Origin: JAAOIF01 sp965206195
GTDB taxonomy: Bacteria; Pseudomonadota; Gammaproteobacteria; PS1; Pseudothioglobaceae
DNA length: 64,000 bases
Direction of reading: 5' to 3'
NCBI GenBank assembly: GCA_965206195.1
Contig: CBDBIZ010000011.1
Span: 992,001-1,056,000, forward strand
In this document: piece by piece, positions 27,482-37,016 of the stretch
Layout of the letters: every line of letters begins with the position of its first letter
Position numbering within the stretch: the first letter of the stretch is position 1
The notes under the pieces: model-generated
What the model was told of the DNA's origin: nothing
Database searches by the model: none
What the model saw: the letters and a program-made list of their open reading frames with translations, nothing else
Made by a program: the position numbers and the translations under genes

Positions 27482-27805
27482 ATGATTGATATTCAAAACC
27501 AAATTGATATTTTAAAAACTTTGGAAAAAAATCCAACTTGTTCACAACGACACCTTGCCACTGGTGTTGGTATGAGTTTGGGCAAGGTCAATTATTGCCT
27601 TAAAAGTTTGATTGATAAAGGCTTTATTAAGGTAGATAATTTTAAGAATAGCCAAAATAAAATTCAGTACGCTTATTTACTAACGCCCCACGGTATTAGC
27701 GAGAAAGCTAAATTAACAGTGCAGTTTTTAAAGTGCAAAACAGCCGAATATGAACAATTGAAAGTTGAAATCGAACAACTTAAACAAGAGGTGGAGTCGC
27801 AATGA
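27482..27805 (+). CDS. MarR-family EPS-associated transcriptional regulator
   Basis: 107 residues. Winged-helix DNA-binding domain (ILKTLEKNPTCSQRHLATG then SLGKVNYCLKSLIDKGF) and a C-terminal amphipathic coiled coil (YEQLKVEIEQLKQEVE). It matches small MarR-like regulators found at the head of exopolysaccharide clusters. It overlaps ugd by 4 bp and so is expressed with the cluster it probably controls. Start taken at ATG 27482; a TTG lies six bases upstream. Confidence 0.85.
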   Translation: MIDIQNQIDILKTLEKNPTCSQRHLATGVGMSLGKVNYCLKSLIDKGFIKVDNFKNSQNKIQYAYLLTPHGISEKAKLTVQFLKCKTAEYEQLKVEIEQLKQEVESQ

Positions 27806-28968
27806 AGATTACCGTCGCAGGCATCGGTTATGTTGGCTTGTCTAATGCAATGCTTTTGTCTCAAAACCATGAAGTAGTCGCTTTAGACATTGTATCTGAA
27901 AAAGTTGAGCAACTTAACAACAAATTATCGCCAATTGCTGATACTGAAATCGAAGATTTTTTAGCGAATAAAGACCTAAATTTTAGAGCGACTCTAGACA
28001 AGGAGCTTGCTTATGACAATGCAAATTTTGTTATTATTGCCACACCAACAGATTACGATACTAATAATAATTACTTTAATACAGCTTCAGTAGAAATGGT
28101 TATTAAAGATGTGATAGCAATAAATCCTAGTACAGTGATGGTGATTAAATCAACTGTGCCAGTGGGCTACACACAAAGCATTCAAGAAAAATTTAATTGC
28201 GATAATATTATTTTTTCGCCAGAATTTTTACGAGAAGGCAAGGCTTTGTATGATAATCTCTACCCTTCACGTATTGTTGTTGGTGAACAATCTAACAGGG
28301 CTAGAATTTTTGCTAATGCGTTGATTGAAGGTGCGATAAAAGAAAACATTGAAGTTTTGTTTACTGATGCTACCGAGGCGGAGGCAGTGAAACTTTTTAG
28401 CAATACTTATTTAGCCATGAGAGTGGCTTATTTTAATGAACTTGATTCTTATGCTGAAACTTATGAACTCAATACAAAACAAGTCATTCAAGGGGTGGGA
28501 CTAGACCCAAGAATTGGCACTCATTACAATAATCCGTCATTTGGCTATGGTGGCTACTGTTTGCCGAAAGACACCAGGCAGCTTAGTGCTCATTATAAAC
28601 AAGTACCGAATAATTTAATCAGTGCAATTGTTGATGCTAACTCCACCCGTAAGGACTTCATTGCCGAGTCTATTATTAAAAAAAATCCTAAAGTGGTCGG
28701 TATTTATCGCCTGATTATAAAGTCTGGATCAGATAATTTTAGAGCGTCAAGCATTCAAGGTGTGATGAAACGTATCAAAGCTAGAGGCATTGAAGTAGTG
28801 GTTTACGAACCAGTGTTAGAGACTGCGGATTTTTTTCACTCAAGAGTTATTCAAGGCTTGGAAGAATTCAAAAAAATCAGTGATGTGATTGTAGCTAATC
28901 GCATGTTAGCAGAGCTTAACGATGTTCAAAATAAAGTTTATACACGCGATTTATTTGGGAGTGACTAA
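27802..28968 (+). CDS. ugd: UDP-glucose 6-dehydrogenase
   Basis: Oxidises UDP-glucose to UDP-glucuronate with two NAD+. 388 residues, the short type. N-terminal Rossmann VAGIGYVGLSNAMLLS, STVPVGYTQ, SPEFLREGKALYDNLYPSRI, and the catalytic cysteine in GYGGYCLPKDTRQL near residue 253. Together with galU upstream it supplies UDP-GlcA for the polysaccharide. Confidence 0.94.
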   Translation: MKITVAGIGYVGLSNAMLLSQNHEVVALDIVSEKVEQLNNKLSPIADTEIEDFLANKDLNFRATLDKELAYDNANFVIIATPTDYDTNNNYFNTASVEMVIKDVIAINPSTVMVIKSTVPVGYTQSIQEKFNCDNIIFSPEFLREGKALYDNLYPSRIVVGEQSNRARIFANALIEGAIKENIEVLFTDATEAEAVKLFSNTYLAMRVAYFNELDSYAETYELNTKQVIQGVGLDPRIGTHYNNPSFGYGGYCLPKDTRQLSAHYKQVPNNLISAIVDANSTRKDFIAESIIKKNPKVVGIYRLIIKSGSDNFRASSIQGVMKRIKARGIEVVVYEPVLETADFFHSRVIQGLEEFKKISDVIVANRMLAELNDVQNKVYTRDLFGSD

Positions 28969-30384
28969 ATGAATATTATTCCTGTCATTTTATCAGGTGG
29001 CTCAGGTACTCGTCTTTGGCCATTGTCTCGTCAGAAATACCCTAAACAGTATTTACCACTCTCAAGTGATAAAACTATGTTGCAAGAAACCATGCTGCGT
29101 ATTGATGCTTTAGATAGCCTTGTGAATCCGATTATAGTTTGTAATTCTGAGCATCGTTTTTTAGTAGCACAGCAGTTACAAGAGATAGAGATAAAAAAAC
29201 CAACAATATTATTAGAGCCAGTTAGTAGAAACACTGCACCAGCAATAATTGCAGCGGCGTTACAATCAATCAAACAGGAAAATGATGCGATATTATTAGT
29301 ATTGCCAGCTGATCATGTCATTCAAGATATTGATATTTTTCATCATGCTATCAATGTTGCAAATAAGCAAGCCCAAGCTGGAAAGTTAGCCACTTTTGGT
29401 ATAGTGCCAATTGATGCAAATATTGGTTATGGTTATATTAAGAAAGGCAAAGCTGTTGGTAAGTCTTTTAAGGTTGAGAAATTTGTAGAAAAACCCAATC
29501 AAGAGAAGGCAGATATTTTGTTTGCTTCTGGTGAATATTTGTGGAATAGTGGCATGTTTGTGTTTAAAGCAAATACCTTGTTAGAGGAAATGTCTATCTA
29601 TTCACCTGAAATTGTTGATGCAGTTAAAAAATCCACTAATAATGCAACACAAGATTTAGACTTCATTCGTTTGAATGATGAAGATTTTGCAAGTTCCCCT
29701 AATGATTCAATTGATTATGCTCTGATAGAAAAAACAGATAATGCTGTAGTTGTGCCATTAGATGCCGCTTGGAACGATATTGGCTCTTGGGACGCACTGT
29801 ATGAAATTAGTAGTAAAGATGATAACGGAAATTCTATTACAGGGGATGTGATAACTTTTGAAACAAACAACAGCTATATCAACGCCAATCATCACATAGT
29901 AGCAACCATTGGTGTAGATAATTTAATTGTTGTTGATACAGTTGATGCAACGCTAGTAGCCTCAAGAGACAAGTCTCAGGAAGTTAAAAAAATTGTTGAA
30001 TGGTTGCAAAACAGTAATCGATGTGAATATGAACATCACCGTAAGGTTTATCGTCCTTGGGGTTGGTACGATTCTATTGCATCTGGTAAATATTTTCAGG
30101 TAAAGAAACTGCATATTAAGCCGAGAGCAAAATTATCTTTACAGTTGCATAATCAACGTGCAGAACATTGGGTGGTTGTGAGTGGTGAAGCTGTTGTTAC
30201 TAACGGAGATAATGTTTTTATATTAATGGTTGGCGAATCTACCTATATTCCAATTGGTGTTATACATTCCTTAGAAAATAAAATTGATAAACCATTAGAG
30301 GTTATTGAGGTGCAAAGTGGCACCTATCTGGACGAAGATGATATTGTAAGATTTGAAGACATTTACGGCAGAATAGAGAAATGA
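28969..30384 (+). CDS. manC: Mannose-1-phosphate guanylyltransferase / mannose-6-phosphate isomerase
   Basis: Bifunctional type II PMI-GMP, making GDP-mannose. N-terminal nucleotidyltransferase LSGGSGTRLWPLSRQKYPKQ, LPADHVIQD, and FVEKPNQEKA; C-terminal cupin isomerase domain with LSLQLHNQRAEHWVVVSGEA and the zinc-site region YIPIGVIHSLEN. 471 residues, normal length. Starts one base after the ugd stop and overlaps gmd by 4 bp. A phosphomannomutase (manB) is not in the window. Confidence 0.95.
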   Translation: MNIIPVILSGGSGTRLWPLSRQKYPKQYLPLSSDKTMLQETMLRIDALDSLVNPIIVCNSEHRFLVAQQLQEIEIKKPTILLEPVSRNTAPAIIAAALQSIKQENDAILLVLPADHVIQDIDIFHHAINVANKQAQAGKLATFGIVPIDANIGYGYIKKGKAVGKSFKVEKFVEKPNQEKADILFASGEYLWNSGMFVFKANTLLEEMSIYSPEIVDAVKKSTNNATQDLDFIRLNDEDFASSPNDSIDYALIEKTDNAVVVPLDAAWNDIGSWDALYEISSKDDNGNSITGDVITFETNNSYINANHHIVATIGVDNLIVVDTVDATLVASRDKSQEVKKIVEWLQNSNRCEYEHHRKVYRPWGWYDSIASGKYFQVKKLHIKPRAKLSLQLHNQRAEHWVVVSGEAVVTNGDNVFILMVGESTYIPIGVIHSLENKIDKPLEVIEVQSGTYLDEDDIVRFEDIYGRIEK

Positions 30385-31412
30385 AGAAAGCATTTGTGAC
30401 AGGGATAACAGGACAAGACGGGTCGTATTTAGCAGAATTATTGCTAGAAAAAAATTATGAGGTACACGCAATTTTACGCCGTGCCTCGGTGTTTACCACG
30501 CAGCGCATTGAGCATATTTTTGACCACCCTAATTTATATACTTATCATGGCGACTTGACCGATTCATCTAATTTGCATCGGTTGTTGACAAAAATTCAGC
30601 CTGATGAGGTTTATAATTTGGGTGCACAATCGCACGTGGCGGTGAGTTTTGAAGTGCCAGAGTATACTGCTGAGGTTGTTGGTATCGGTGCTATTCGCTT
30701 GTTAGATGCGATTCGTGATTTAGAGCTTGATTGTAAATATTATCAAGCCTCAACCAGCGAGCTTTTTGGTGGCATACCTGGTACCGAGCCACAGAGCGAA
30801 ACCACACCGTTTTATCCTAAATCTCCTTATGGCACTGCCAAACTTTACGCTTATTGGGCAACAGTTAATTATCGTGAATCTTATAATTTATTCGCTTGTA
30901 ATGGTATTTTGTTTAATCACGAAAGTTCAAGACGGGGAGCAACTTTTGTTACTAAAAAAATTACTCAAGCGGTTGCACGCATTCATCAAGGCAGACAAAA
31001 AGTGCTAAAACTTGGCAACATAGATGCTAAACGTGATTGGGGTCATGCTAAAGATTTTGTTTATGCACAATGGTTGATGCTACAACAAAATAAGCCACAG
31101 GACTACGTCATTGCTACAGGTGAAGCGCATACAGTGCGTGAATTTGTTGAGTTGGCATTTAAAGAGGTAAATGTCCAGATTAAATGGCAAGGTCATGGTA
31201 TTAATGAACAAGGTATTGATGACAAAACTGGTGATATTTTAGTGCAAATTGACAAAAAGTATTTTCGACCTGCTGAGGTGGAGTTATTACTTGGCGATCC
31301 ATCTAAGGCTGAAAAAGAATTGGGTTGGAAAAGGCAGGTATCTTTTCAAGATTTAGTTAGTGGCATGGTTAGGTATGATTTAGCAAACGATAACTTTGGT
31401 GGCGATGAATAA
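30381..31412 (+). CDS. gmd: GDP-mannose 4,6-dehydratase
   Basis: Converts GDP-mannose to GDP-4-keto-6-deoxymannose, precursor of GDP-fucose. Extended SDR, 343 residues, with FVTGITGQDGSYLAELLLEK, the RR loop ILRRASVFTTQRIEH, STSELFGGIPGTEPQSE (catalytic Ser/Glu) and SPYGTAKLYAYWATVNYRE. It is followed by fcl with an 8-bp overlap. Confidence 0.97.
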   Translation: MKKAFVTGITGQDGSYLAELLLEKNYEVHAILRRASVFTTQRIEHIFDHPNLYTYHGDLTDSSNLHRLLTKIQPDEVYNLGAQSHVAVSFEVPEYTAEVVGIGAIRLLDAIRDLELDCKYYQASTSELFGGIPGTEPQSETTPFYPKSPYGTAKLYAYWATVNYRESYNLFACNGILFNHESSRRGATFVTKKITQAVARIHQGRQKVLKLGNIDAKRDWGHAKDFVYAQWLMLQQNKPQDYVIATGEAHTVREFVELAFKEVNVQIKWQGHGINEQGIDDKTGDILVQIDKKYFRPAEVELLLGDPSKAEKELGWKRQVSFQDLVSGMVRYDLANDNFGGDE

Positions 31413-32367
31413 AAATGCAAAAATCTATGTTGCTGGACATAGTGGTTTGGCCGGATCAGCGATTGTTAAAGATCTGCAATCTAAAGGTTATCGTAATTTA
31501 ATTTTTAAAACCCATCAACAGCTAGATTTAATCGATCAACGGGTTGTTGCAAATTTTTTTGCTGTAGAGCAACCAGATTACGTCTTTCTTGCTGCTGCCA
31601 AAGTGGGCGGTATTGTCGCTAATAATATTTATAGAGCAGATTTTATTTATCAAAATTTGCAAATTCAAAACAATATTATTCACCAAAGTTATGTGAATAA
31701 AGTTAAAAAATTATTGTTCTTAGGTAGTACTTGTATCTACCCTAAAAATACACTACAGCCGATGAATGAAGAGTCGCTTTTAACTTCGTCTTTAGAATAT
31801 ACTAATGAGCCATACGCTATTGCTAAAATCGCAGGAATAAAAATGTGTGAAAGCTATAACTTGCAATATGGCACTAATTTTATTGCTGTCATGCCTACCA
31901 ACCTTTATGGGTTCAACGATAATTTTGATTTAGAAACCTCACATGTTCTGCCTGCATTGTTACGCAAAATGATTGATGCTAAAGCTGCTAACAGTCCAAC
32001 AGTAGAAATTTGGGGCAGCGGCAAACCAAGGCGAGAGTTTTTGTACTCAGAAGATATGGCAGATGCCTGTGTTTTCATTATGCAGAATATTGATTTTAAA
32101 AATCTAATACAAGGCAATAAGGAGGTAAAAAATACCCATATAAATATTGGTACAGGTGAGGGTATATCGATTAAAGCACTTGCCAAAACCATTCAAAAAA
32201 TTGTGGGCTATACAGGACAACTGGTTTTTAATACCGATAAACCAGACGGCACAATGATAAAACTCACTAATCCAAGCAAACTTCATCAACTTGGCTGGCA
32301 ACATAAGGTCGCATTAGAAGACGGCATTAAGAATGTCTATCACTGGTACCTAAATCAGTCATGGTAA
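31405..32367 (+). CDS. fcl: GDP-L-fucose synthase
   Basis: Epimerase/reductase finishing GDP-L-fucose from the Gmd product with NADPH. SDR with YVAGHSGLAGSAIV, the characteristic FLGSTCIYPKN (Ser-Cys active site), EPYAIAKIAGIKMCE and MPTNLYGFNDNFDLETSHV. ATG at 31405 used (MNKNAKIYV); a TTG nine bases upstream is less likely. Overlaps wzx by 7 bp. Confidence 0.96.
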   Translation: MNKNAKIYVAGHSGLAGSAIVKDLQSKGYRNLIFKTHQQLDLIDQRVVANFFAVEQPDYVFLAAAKVGGIVANNIYRADFIYQNLQIQNNIIHQSYVNKVKKLLFLGSTCIYPKNTLQPMNEESLLTSSLEYTNEPYAIAKIAGIKMCESYNLQYGTNFIAVMPTNLYGFNDNFDLETSHVLPALLRKMIDAKAANSPTVEIWGSGKPRREFLYSEDMADACVFIMQNIDFKNLIQGNKEVKNTHINIGTGEGISIKALAKTIQKIVGYTGQLVFNTDKPDGTMIKLTNPSKLHQLGWQHKVALEDGIKNVYHWYLNQSW

Positions 32368-33662
32368 CACGATTAAAATCCCTAAAAAATCACCCAGGGT
32401 TTGTTAAGTATTTTAAAAACACCTCGTGGTTATTTGCCGAAAAAATATTTCGTATCATTACTGTGTTATTTGTTGGTATTTGGATGGCACGATACTTAGG
32501 TCCTGAAAAATTCGGTTTATATAATTATGCTATTAGTTTTGCTGGGATTTTTATGGCAATTTCAACATTGGGACTAGATAGTATTGTTGTACGAGAGTTA
32601 GTCAAAGCTGAAAATCAAGCCAATGAACTAATTGGTACAGCCTTTTGGCTAAAATTAATAACCGCAGTGTTGGCTTTGTTGTTTTTGCTATTCGCTATAC
32701 AATTCACTGAGAATGATTCATATACCAACATTTTAATACTCATCATTGCTTCAGCGACAATTTTTCAAAGTTTTAATGTGGTTGATATGTATTTCCAAAG
32801 CCAAGTGTTAAGTAAGTATATGGTTTACGCTAATATCATTAGTCTTTTTATATCTAGTTTGGTCAAAATCACCTTGATTATAAATCAAGCTCCACTCATT
32901 GCTTTTGCTTGGGTAATTCTATTTGACAGTATAGTTTTGGCATTAGGATTTATTTATTTTTTCCTCAAAAACTCAACCTTAAAAATTAAAAAATTTCCCT
33001 TTAGAACAACAATAACAATTGTGCTTTTACGAGACAGTTGGCCTTTGATTTTAAGTGGTATCGCTATTGCTATTTATATGAAGATAGACCAAGTAATGAT
33101 TAACGCAATGCTAAATTCAAAGGCAGTAGGGGAATATGCTGCTGCAGTCCAGTTAAGCGAAGGTTGGTACTTTATTCCAGTAGTGATTACTGCGTCGCTA
33201 TTTCCCGCAATTATTAATGCTAAGAAACAAAGTAAGCAATTATATGATGCTAGGCTACAAAAGCTATATGATTTAATGGTTTGGGCGGCGATTACCATCG
33301 CATTGCCAGTAACTTTTTTAAGCGATTGGCTAACGAATTTACTTTATGGTGACCAATATCATCAAGTGGGCGGCGTTTTAAGCATTTATATTTGGGCGGG
33401 TGTTTTTGTATTTTTAGGAGTTGCAAACGGGAAATGGCTAATTATTGAAAATTTACAAAAATTTGCCATGATGAATACCATTGCTGGCGCAATTATAAAC
33501 ATTGTATTAAATTATGTTTTAATTCCTAGTATTGGAATTCTGGGGGCAGCATGGGCTACCTTGATTGCCTATGCTTTTTCAGGGTATATTCTACTAGTTG
33601 CGTTTAAAAAGACAAGAAGGAGCTTTGCCAATTTGTCAAAATCTTTGTTTTTTATAACCTAA
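32361..33662 (+). CDS. wzx: Polysaccharide repeat-unit flippase (Wzx family)
   Basis: 433 residues with 12-14 predicted membrane helices, of the MOP/PST superfamily that flips undecaprenyl-PP-linked glycan repeat units. Family features: N-terminal NTSWLFAEKIFRIITVLFVG, ARYLGPEKFGLYNYAISF (the typical arginine-tyrosine-LGP loop) and a C-terminal segment GILGAAWATLIAYAFSGYI. Its presence implies Wzx/Wzy-dependent assembly, though a Wzy is not obvious in this cluster. Confidence 0.9.
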   Translation: MVTRLKSLKNHPGFVKYFKNTSWLFAEKIFRIITVLFVGIWMARYLGPEKFGLYNYAISFAGIFMAISTLGLDSIVVRELVKAENQANELIGTAFWLKLITAVLALLFLLFAIQFTENDSYTNILILIIASATIFQSFNVVDMYFQSQVLSKYMVYANIISLFISSLVKITLIINQAPLIAFAWVILFDSIVLALGFIYFFLKNSTLKIKKFPFRTTITIVLLRDSWPLILSGIAIAIYMKIDQVMINAMLNSKAVGEYAAAVQLSEGWYFIPVVITASLFPAIINAKKQSKQLYDARLQKLYDLMVWAAITIALPVTFLSDWLTNLLYGDQYHQVGGVLSIYIWAGVFVFLGVANGKWLIIENLQKFAMMNTIAGAIINIVLNYVLIPSIGILGAAWATLIAYAFSGYILLVAFKKTRRSFANLSKSLFFIT

Positions 33663-33696
33663 CTTCAAATTCTAGCTACAACACTAAGGGGTAAAT

Positions 33697-34350
33697 ATGG
33701 ATTATCAAGTGAATTTGAAAGGGCTTTTTTTATTTGAACTAAGAAGTTGGTTAGGACGAAACTTTTTTCAAAAAAAGCCAAAATTATTTCATGGAAAGAA
33801 CTATCTAAATTTAGGGTGTGGTAATCGTATAGTGTCTAGATATATTAATGCGGATATGTTTTATGGGTTCAAATTTTTAAGAGAAGATAAATTAGATTTA
33901 CAATGGCAATTGGATTTAAGATATAAGTTAAGTTGCAATAGTGATATTTTTGACGGTATTTATTCAGAACATACGCTTGAACATCTATATCCAAACCAGG
34001 CTCAAAATTTATTATTAGAATTGCATCGAGTTATGAAGAGCGGATCAATTATTAGAATTACAGTGCCAGATATTGAAAAATATGTTGATTTTTATAGCGC
34101 TAATTATAAAAATTTGGATATTGATAGATTTAATGAAAAATACTGTAGTGGTTGCTCTGCCATTAGGAATATTACACAAAATTACTTTCATGTCTCTACT
34201 TGGAATCTCCAAGAGTTAAAAAAATATTTAAAAAACGCAGGCTTTATAGATATAAAAAGAATGTCGTATGGAAAAACTCAAGATGAAAGGTTAAGACTGG
34301 ATTTAGAAAGTCGTGCATATGAAGCCTTGTATATTGAAGCTAAGAAATGA
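33697..34350 (+). CDS. SAM-dependent methyltransferase (class I)
   Basis: 217 residues. Motif I is NYLNLGCGNRIVSRYINAD, the acidic post-I LDLQWQLDLRY, and the family-specific FDGIYSEHTLEHLYPNQA with LHRVMKSGSIIRITVPD, typical of glycan-cluster methyltransferases acting on sugars or on a lipid-linked glycan. It overlaps the next gene by 4 bp. Acceptor is unknown. Confidence 0.82.
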   Translation: MDYQVNLKGLFLFELRSWLGRNFFQKKPKLFHGKNYLNLGCGNRIVSRYINADMFYGFKFLREDKLDLQWQLDLRYKLSCNSDIFDGIYSEHTLEHLYPNQAQNLLLELHRVMKSGSIIRITVPDIEKYVDFYSANYKNLDIDRFNEKYCSGCSAIRNITQNYFHVSTWNLQELKKYLKNAGFIDIKRMSYGKTQDERLRLDLESRAYEALYIEAKK

Positions 34351-35210
34351 AAAAGATACTAGTAACAGGTGGTGCAGGTTTTGTTGGATCGCATCTTTGT
34401 GAGCGATTGGCACAAGATAAAAATAACAAAGTGTATTCGTTGGATAATTATTCTATGGGTAGTGTGAATAATCATGTTGAGAATGTGGCTTATATTAAAG
34501 GGGATACTAAAGACATTAAAAAAATAATCAAATTTATGCCAAATATGGTTTATCACTTGGGCGAATATTCAAGAGTAGAGCAAAGTTTTGATGATATAGA
34601 AACTGTTTGGGAGCATAACAAATATGGTACGTTTGCTGTATTAGAATTTACTAGAAAAGCAGGCTGTAAAATCCTTTATGCTGGTAGTAGCACCAAATTC
34701 GGCGATGGCGGGCTTGGTAGAAGTGCTTCACCTTATGCTTGGACAAAAGCCACTAACACTGAACTGGTAATGAATTACGGTAACTGGTTTAATGTGCCGT
34801 ATGCGATTACTTATTTTTATAATGTTTATGGTGAACGAGAAATTCAAACAGGAAGGTATGCCACGTTGATTGCTCTATTTAAAGAAAAAATGAAAAATGG
34901 CGAACCTTTAACTATTGTTTCTCCTGGTAGCCAAAAAAGAAACTTTACTCATATTGATGATATTATTGACGGCTTAATATTGGTTGGTGAGAATGGCTTT
35001 GGTGATGAGTTTGGTATCGGCAGTTCTGAATCTTTTACCATTAAAGAAATTGCAAAAATATTTGGTGGAAAAATTAAAATGTTGCCTGAGCGACAAGGCA
35101 ATAGAATGACCGCCGATGTCATTACAAATAAAACAGAGGCGTTAGGTTGGAAACCGACTAAAAGCATTGAAAAATATATTCAAGCAATGAAAGAGCATGA
35201 TTGGAAATAA
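34347..35210 (+). CDS. NAD-dependent sugar epimerase/dehydratase
   Basis: Extended SDR of 287 residues acting on an NDP-sugar. Cofactor loop TGGAGFVGSHLCERL; AGSSTKFGDGG at the catalytic Ser/Thr strand; SPYAWTKATNTELV supplies Tyr-xxx-Lys; FYNVYGEREI binds substrate. Closest in style to UDP-glucose 4-epimerase-like proteins of O-antigen clusters, but shorter than GalE. Substrate not determined. Confidence 0.82.
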   Translation: MKKILVTGGAGFVGSHLCERLAQDKNNKVYSLDNYSMGSVNNHVENVAYIKGDTKDIKKIIKFMPNMVYHLGEYSRVEQSFDDIETVWEHNKYGTFAVLEFTRKAGCKILYAGSSTKFGDGGLGRSASPYAWTKATNTELVMNYGNWFNVPYAITYFYNVYGEREIQTGRYATLIALFKEKMKNGEPLTIVSPGSQKRNFTHIDDIIDGLILVGENGFGDEFGIGSSESFTIKEIAKIFGGKIKMLPERQGNRMTADVITNKTEALGWKPTKSIEKYIQAMKEHDWK

Positions 35211-36162
35211 CGAAACAGATGAATTTAACCCAAAGATACCATTAGATACTGCTGTTTTGTTTTTAGTATTTAATCGCCTGGACGTCACTCAGAAAGTATT
35301 TAAGGAAATTCAAAGAGCAAAACCACCTAGGCTCTATATTGCTTCAGATGGTGCGAGAGAGACAATGAAGGGTGAGGATAAAAAAGTAAGGGCAGTTCGA
35401 GAATATATCGTTGCAAATATCAACTGGGATTGCGAAGTAAAAACGCTTTTTAGAGATAAAAATTTGGGTTGTAAATATGCAGTAAGTGGTTCGATTGATT
35501 GGTTTTTTGAGCAAGAAGAAATGGGTATAATTCTCGAGGATGATTGCCTTCCTAGTCAAAGTTTTTTTTGGTATTGTGAAGAGTTGCTTGAGACATATAA
35601 AGATGACATGAGAATTTGGCATATAGCTGGTAATAATTTTCATTTTGGATGGAAAAGAGATAAAGACTATAGTTATTATTTTGGTGGGATATACGGTTCT
35701 ATTTGGGGCTGGGCTTCATGGAGAAATAGGTGGAATAAATACGATGTAGAGCTAAGAAACTATGACGAAGTAATGCGCAAAGAATATTTAGAAAGCAGCT
35801 ATGATGGCAGTGATGCGGTTAAAGGGAGAATAGGGGATTTTAAACATATTAAGCAAGGGTTAGATACGTGGGATTTTCAATGGGTGTATACCAGATGGAT
35901 AAACAATGGGCTGACTGTTGTGCCTATTGTGAATCTAGTTAAAAATTTAGGTTTCGGAGGAAACGCAACACATACACATACTACAAATGATAAAAGGGCT
36001 GACATGAAGTTTTTTGATATTGAACTTCCTCTTAAGCACCCGAATTTTATTATTAGAGATTCTATCTCGGAAAATAAATTTTATAATAATTTTGCAAAAC
36101 CATCACTTCTTAAAAAGCTAGTTAAAAAAATTATTGGGAACATAATATGGGCGAGAAAATAA
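35197..36162 (+). CDS. Glycosyltransferase, GT-A fold
   Basis: 321 residues. N-terminal VLFLVFNRLDVTQKVFKEI, then RLYIASDGARE, and the DXD-type metal site GIILEDDCLPSQSFFWYC near residue 113. The rest (IYGSIWGWASWRNRWNKYD) is a pattern I associate with a family of uncharacterised glycosyltransferases in surface-glycan clusters. Overlaps the preceding gene by 14 bp and the next by 16 bp. Sugar donor unknown. Confidence 0.8.
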   Translation: MIGNNETDEFNPKIPLDTAVLFLVFNRLDVTQKVFKEIQRAKPPRLYIASDGARETMKGEDKKVRAVREYIVANINWDCEVKTLFRDKNLGCKYAVSGSIDWFFEQEEMGIILEDDCLPSQSFFWYCEELLETYKDDMRIWHIAGNNFHFGWKRDKDYSYYFGGIYGSIWGWASWRNRWNKYDVELRNYDEVMRKEYLESSYDGSDAVKGRIGDFKHIKQGLDTWDFQWVYTRWINNGLTVVPIVNLVKNLGFGGNATHTHTTNDKRADMKFFDIELPLKHPNFIIRDSISENKFYNNFAKPSLLKKLVKKIIGNIIWARK

Positions 36163-36362
36163 AAACTTTATCAACAGGCAAACTTTTAAATGTTGATTTT
36201 GAGATAGAATTAAACCACCCACCATCAATTGGACAGGATGAGCAAATACATATTCAGCCAAACAAATTTAGATTCGAGGTGGACAAAAAAGATTATTTAA
36301 GATATGCCCTGTCTATTTTAGTAGCAGAAAAAAATCTTAAAAATTTAAAAGATATGAAATGA
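36147..36362 (+). CDS. Small protein sharing a domain with the gene at 37017
   Basis: 71 residues, no named family. Residues about 27-69 (IGQDEQIHIQPNKFRF, then EKNLKNLKD) resemble the N-terminal part of the 242-residue protein encoded at 37017 (IGESIHLHIDNMRIDF, then SLKGLDLLKG). This would be the shared domain in stand-alone form. Overlaps both neighbours (16 and 4 bp), so it is translated with them. Base composition is AT-richer than the sugar-nucleotide genes upstream. Confidence 0.6.
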   Translation: MGEKIKTLSTGKLLNVDFEIELNHPPSIGQDEQIHIQPNKFRFEVDKKDYLRYALSILVAEKNLKNLKDMK

Positions 36363-37015
36363 GCTTAATTCAAAGTAGTGAATTAATTAATATTTTTAAA
36401 CTTCTAAATAAGCAAGGGCTAGATTATATTCTAATGAGAAATATTAGTAACGAACTGCCTTTTTCTTTAGAAATAGGAAAGGATATTGATATTTTGGTTA
36501 ATAAAAAAGATGAAATTTTTTTTATTAATTTTTTTCATTCTAATGATTATAAAACTATAAGTCATCCATTTAGAAATGATATTTTTTTATATGGTGTTGA
36601 TAAATTTAAGTTTAAATACAACAATAATAATAATAATATACTTTTTGATTTGAATTTCCAGGTTGCTGTTCGTAGTTTTGATGCAGGGCAATGGATACCA
36701 GTTAATCAAATAATACAAGAGTCAGTATGGAAAAATAAAAGATTCGAAAAAATGAACAATGATTTTGGCTATTGGACTTTTAGTTATGATGACGAATTTA
36801 TATGTTTATTAGCCAGATCTATTTTTGATAAAAAAAGATTTCAAAGGGGGTATGTAAAAAGAATCAACGAACTTTTTGGATTAATAAGTAAAGAGGAGGT
36901 GATTAAAAAACTTAATATGGTTTTTTTTAAGTTTACTCCTTGTTTAATGCAATTGATAGCAAAACAAGACTACCAAAACATAATTAAAAATTATTTAACA
37001 TTTAAAGAATATTAG
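36359..37015 (+). CDS. Nucleotidyltransferase-fold protein, putative
   Basis: 218 residues. LNKQGLDYILMRNISNELP followed by LEIGKDIDILVNKKDE is the G-K-D-x-D arrangement of nucleotidyltransferase-fold proteins, whose Asp pair would bind metal. A later helical part (LLARSIFDKKRFQRGY) also fits. Acts on an unknown sugar or lipid carrier. An (AAT)n run at about 36619-36640 encodes a poly-Asn stretch and is a potential slippage site. Function is inference from the motif and its position. Confidence 0.55.
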   Translation: MSLIQSSELINIFKLLNKQGLDYILMRNISNELPFSLEIGKDIDILVNKKDEIFFINFFHSNDYKTISHPFRNDIFLYGVDKFKFKYNNNNNNILFDLNFQVAVRSFDAGQWIPVNQIIQESVWKNKRFEKMNNDFGYWTFSYDDEFICLLARSIFDKKRFQRGYVKRINELFGLISKEEVIKKLNMVFFKFTPCLMQLIAKQDYQNIIKNYLTFKEY

Positions 37016-37016
37016 T

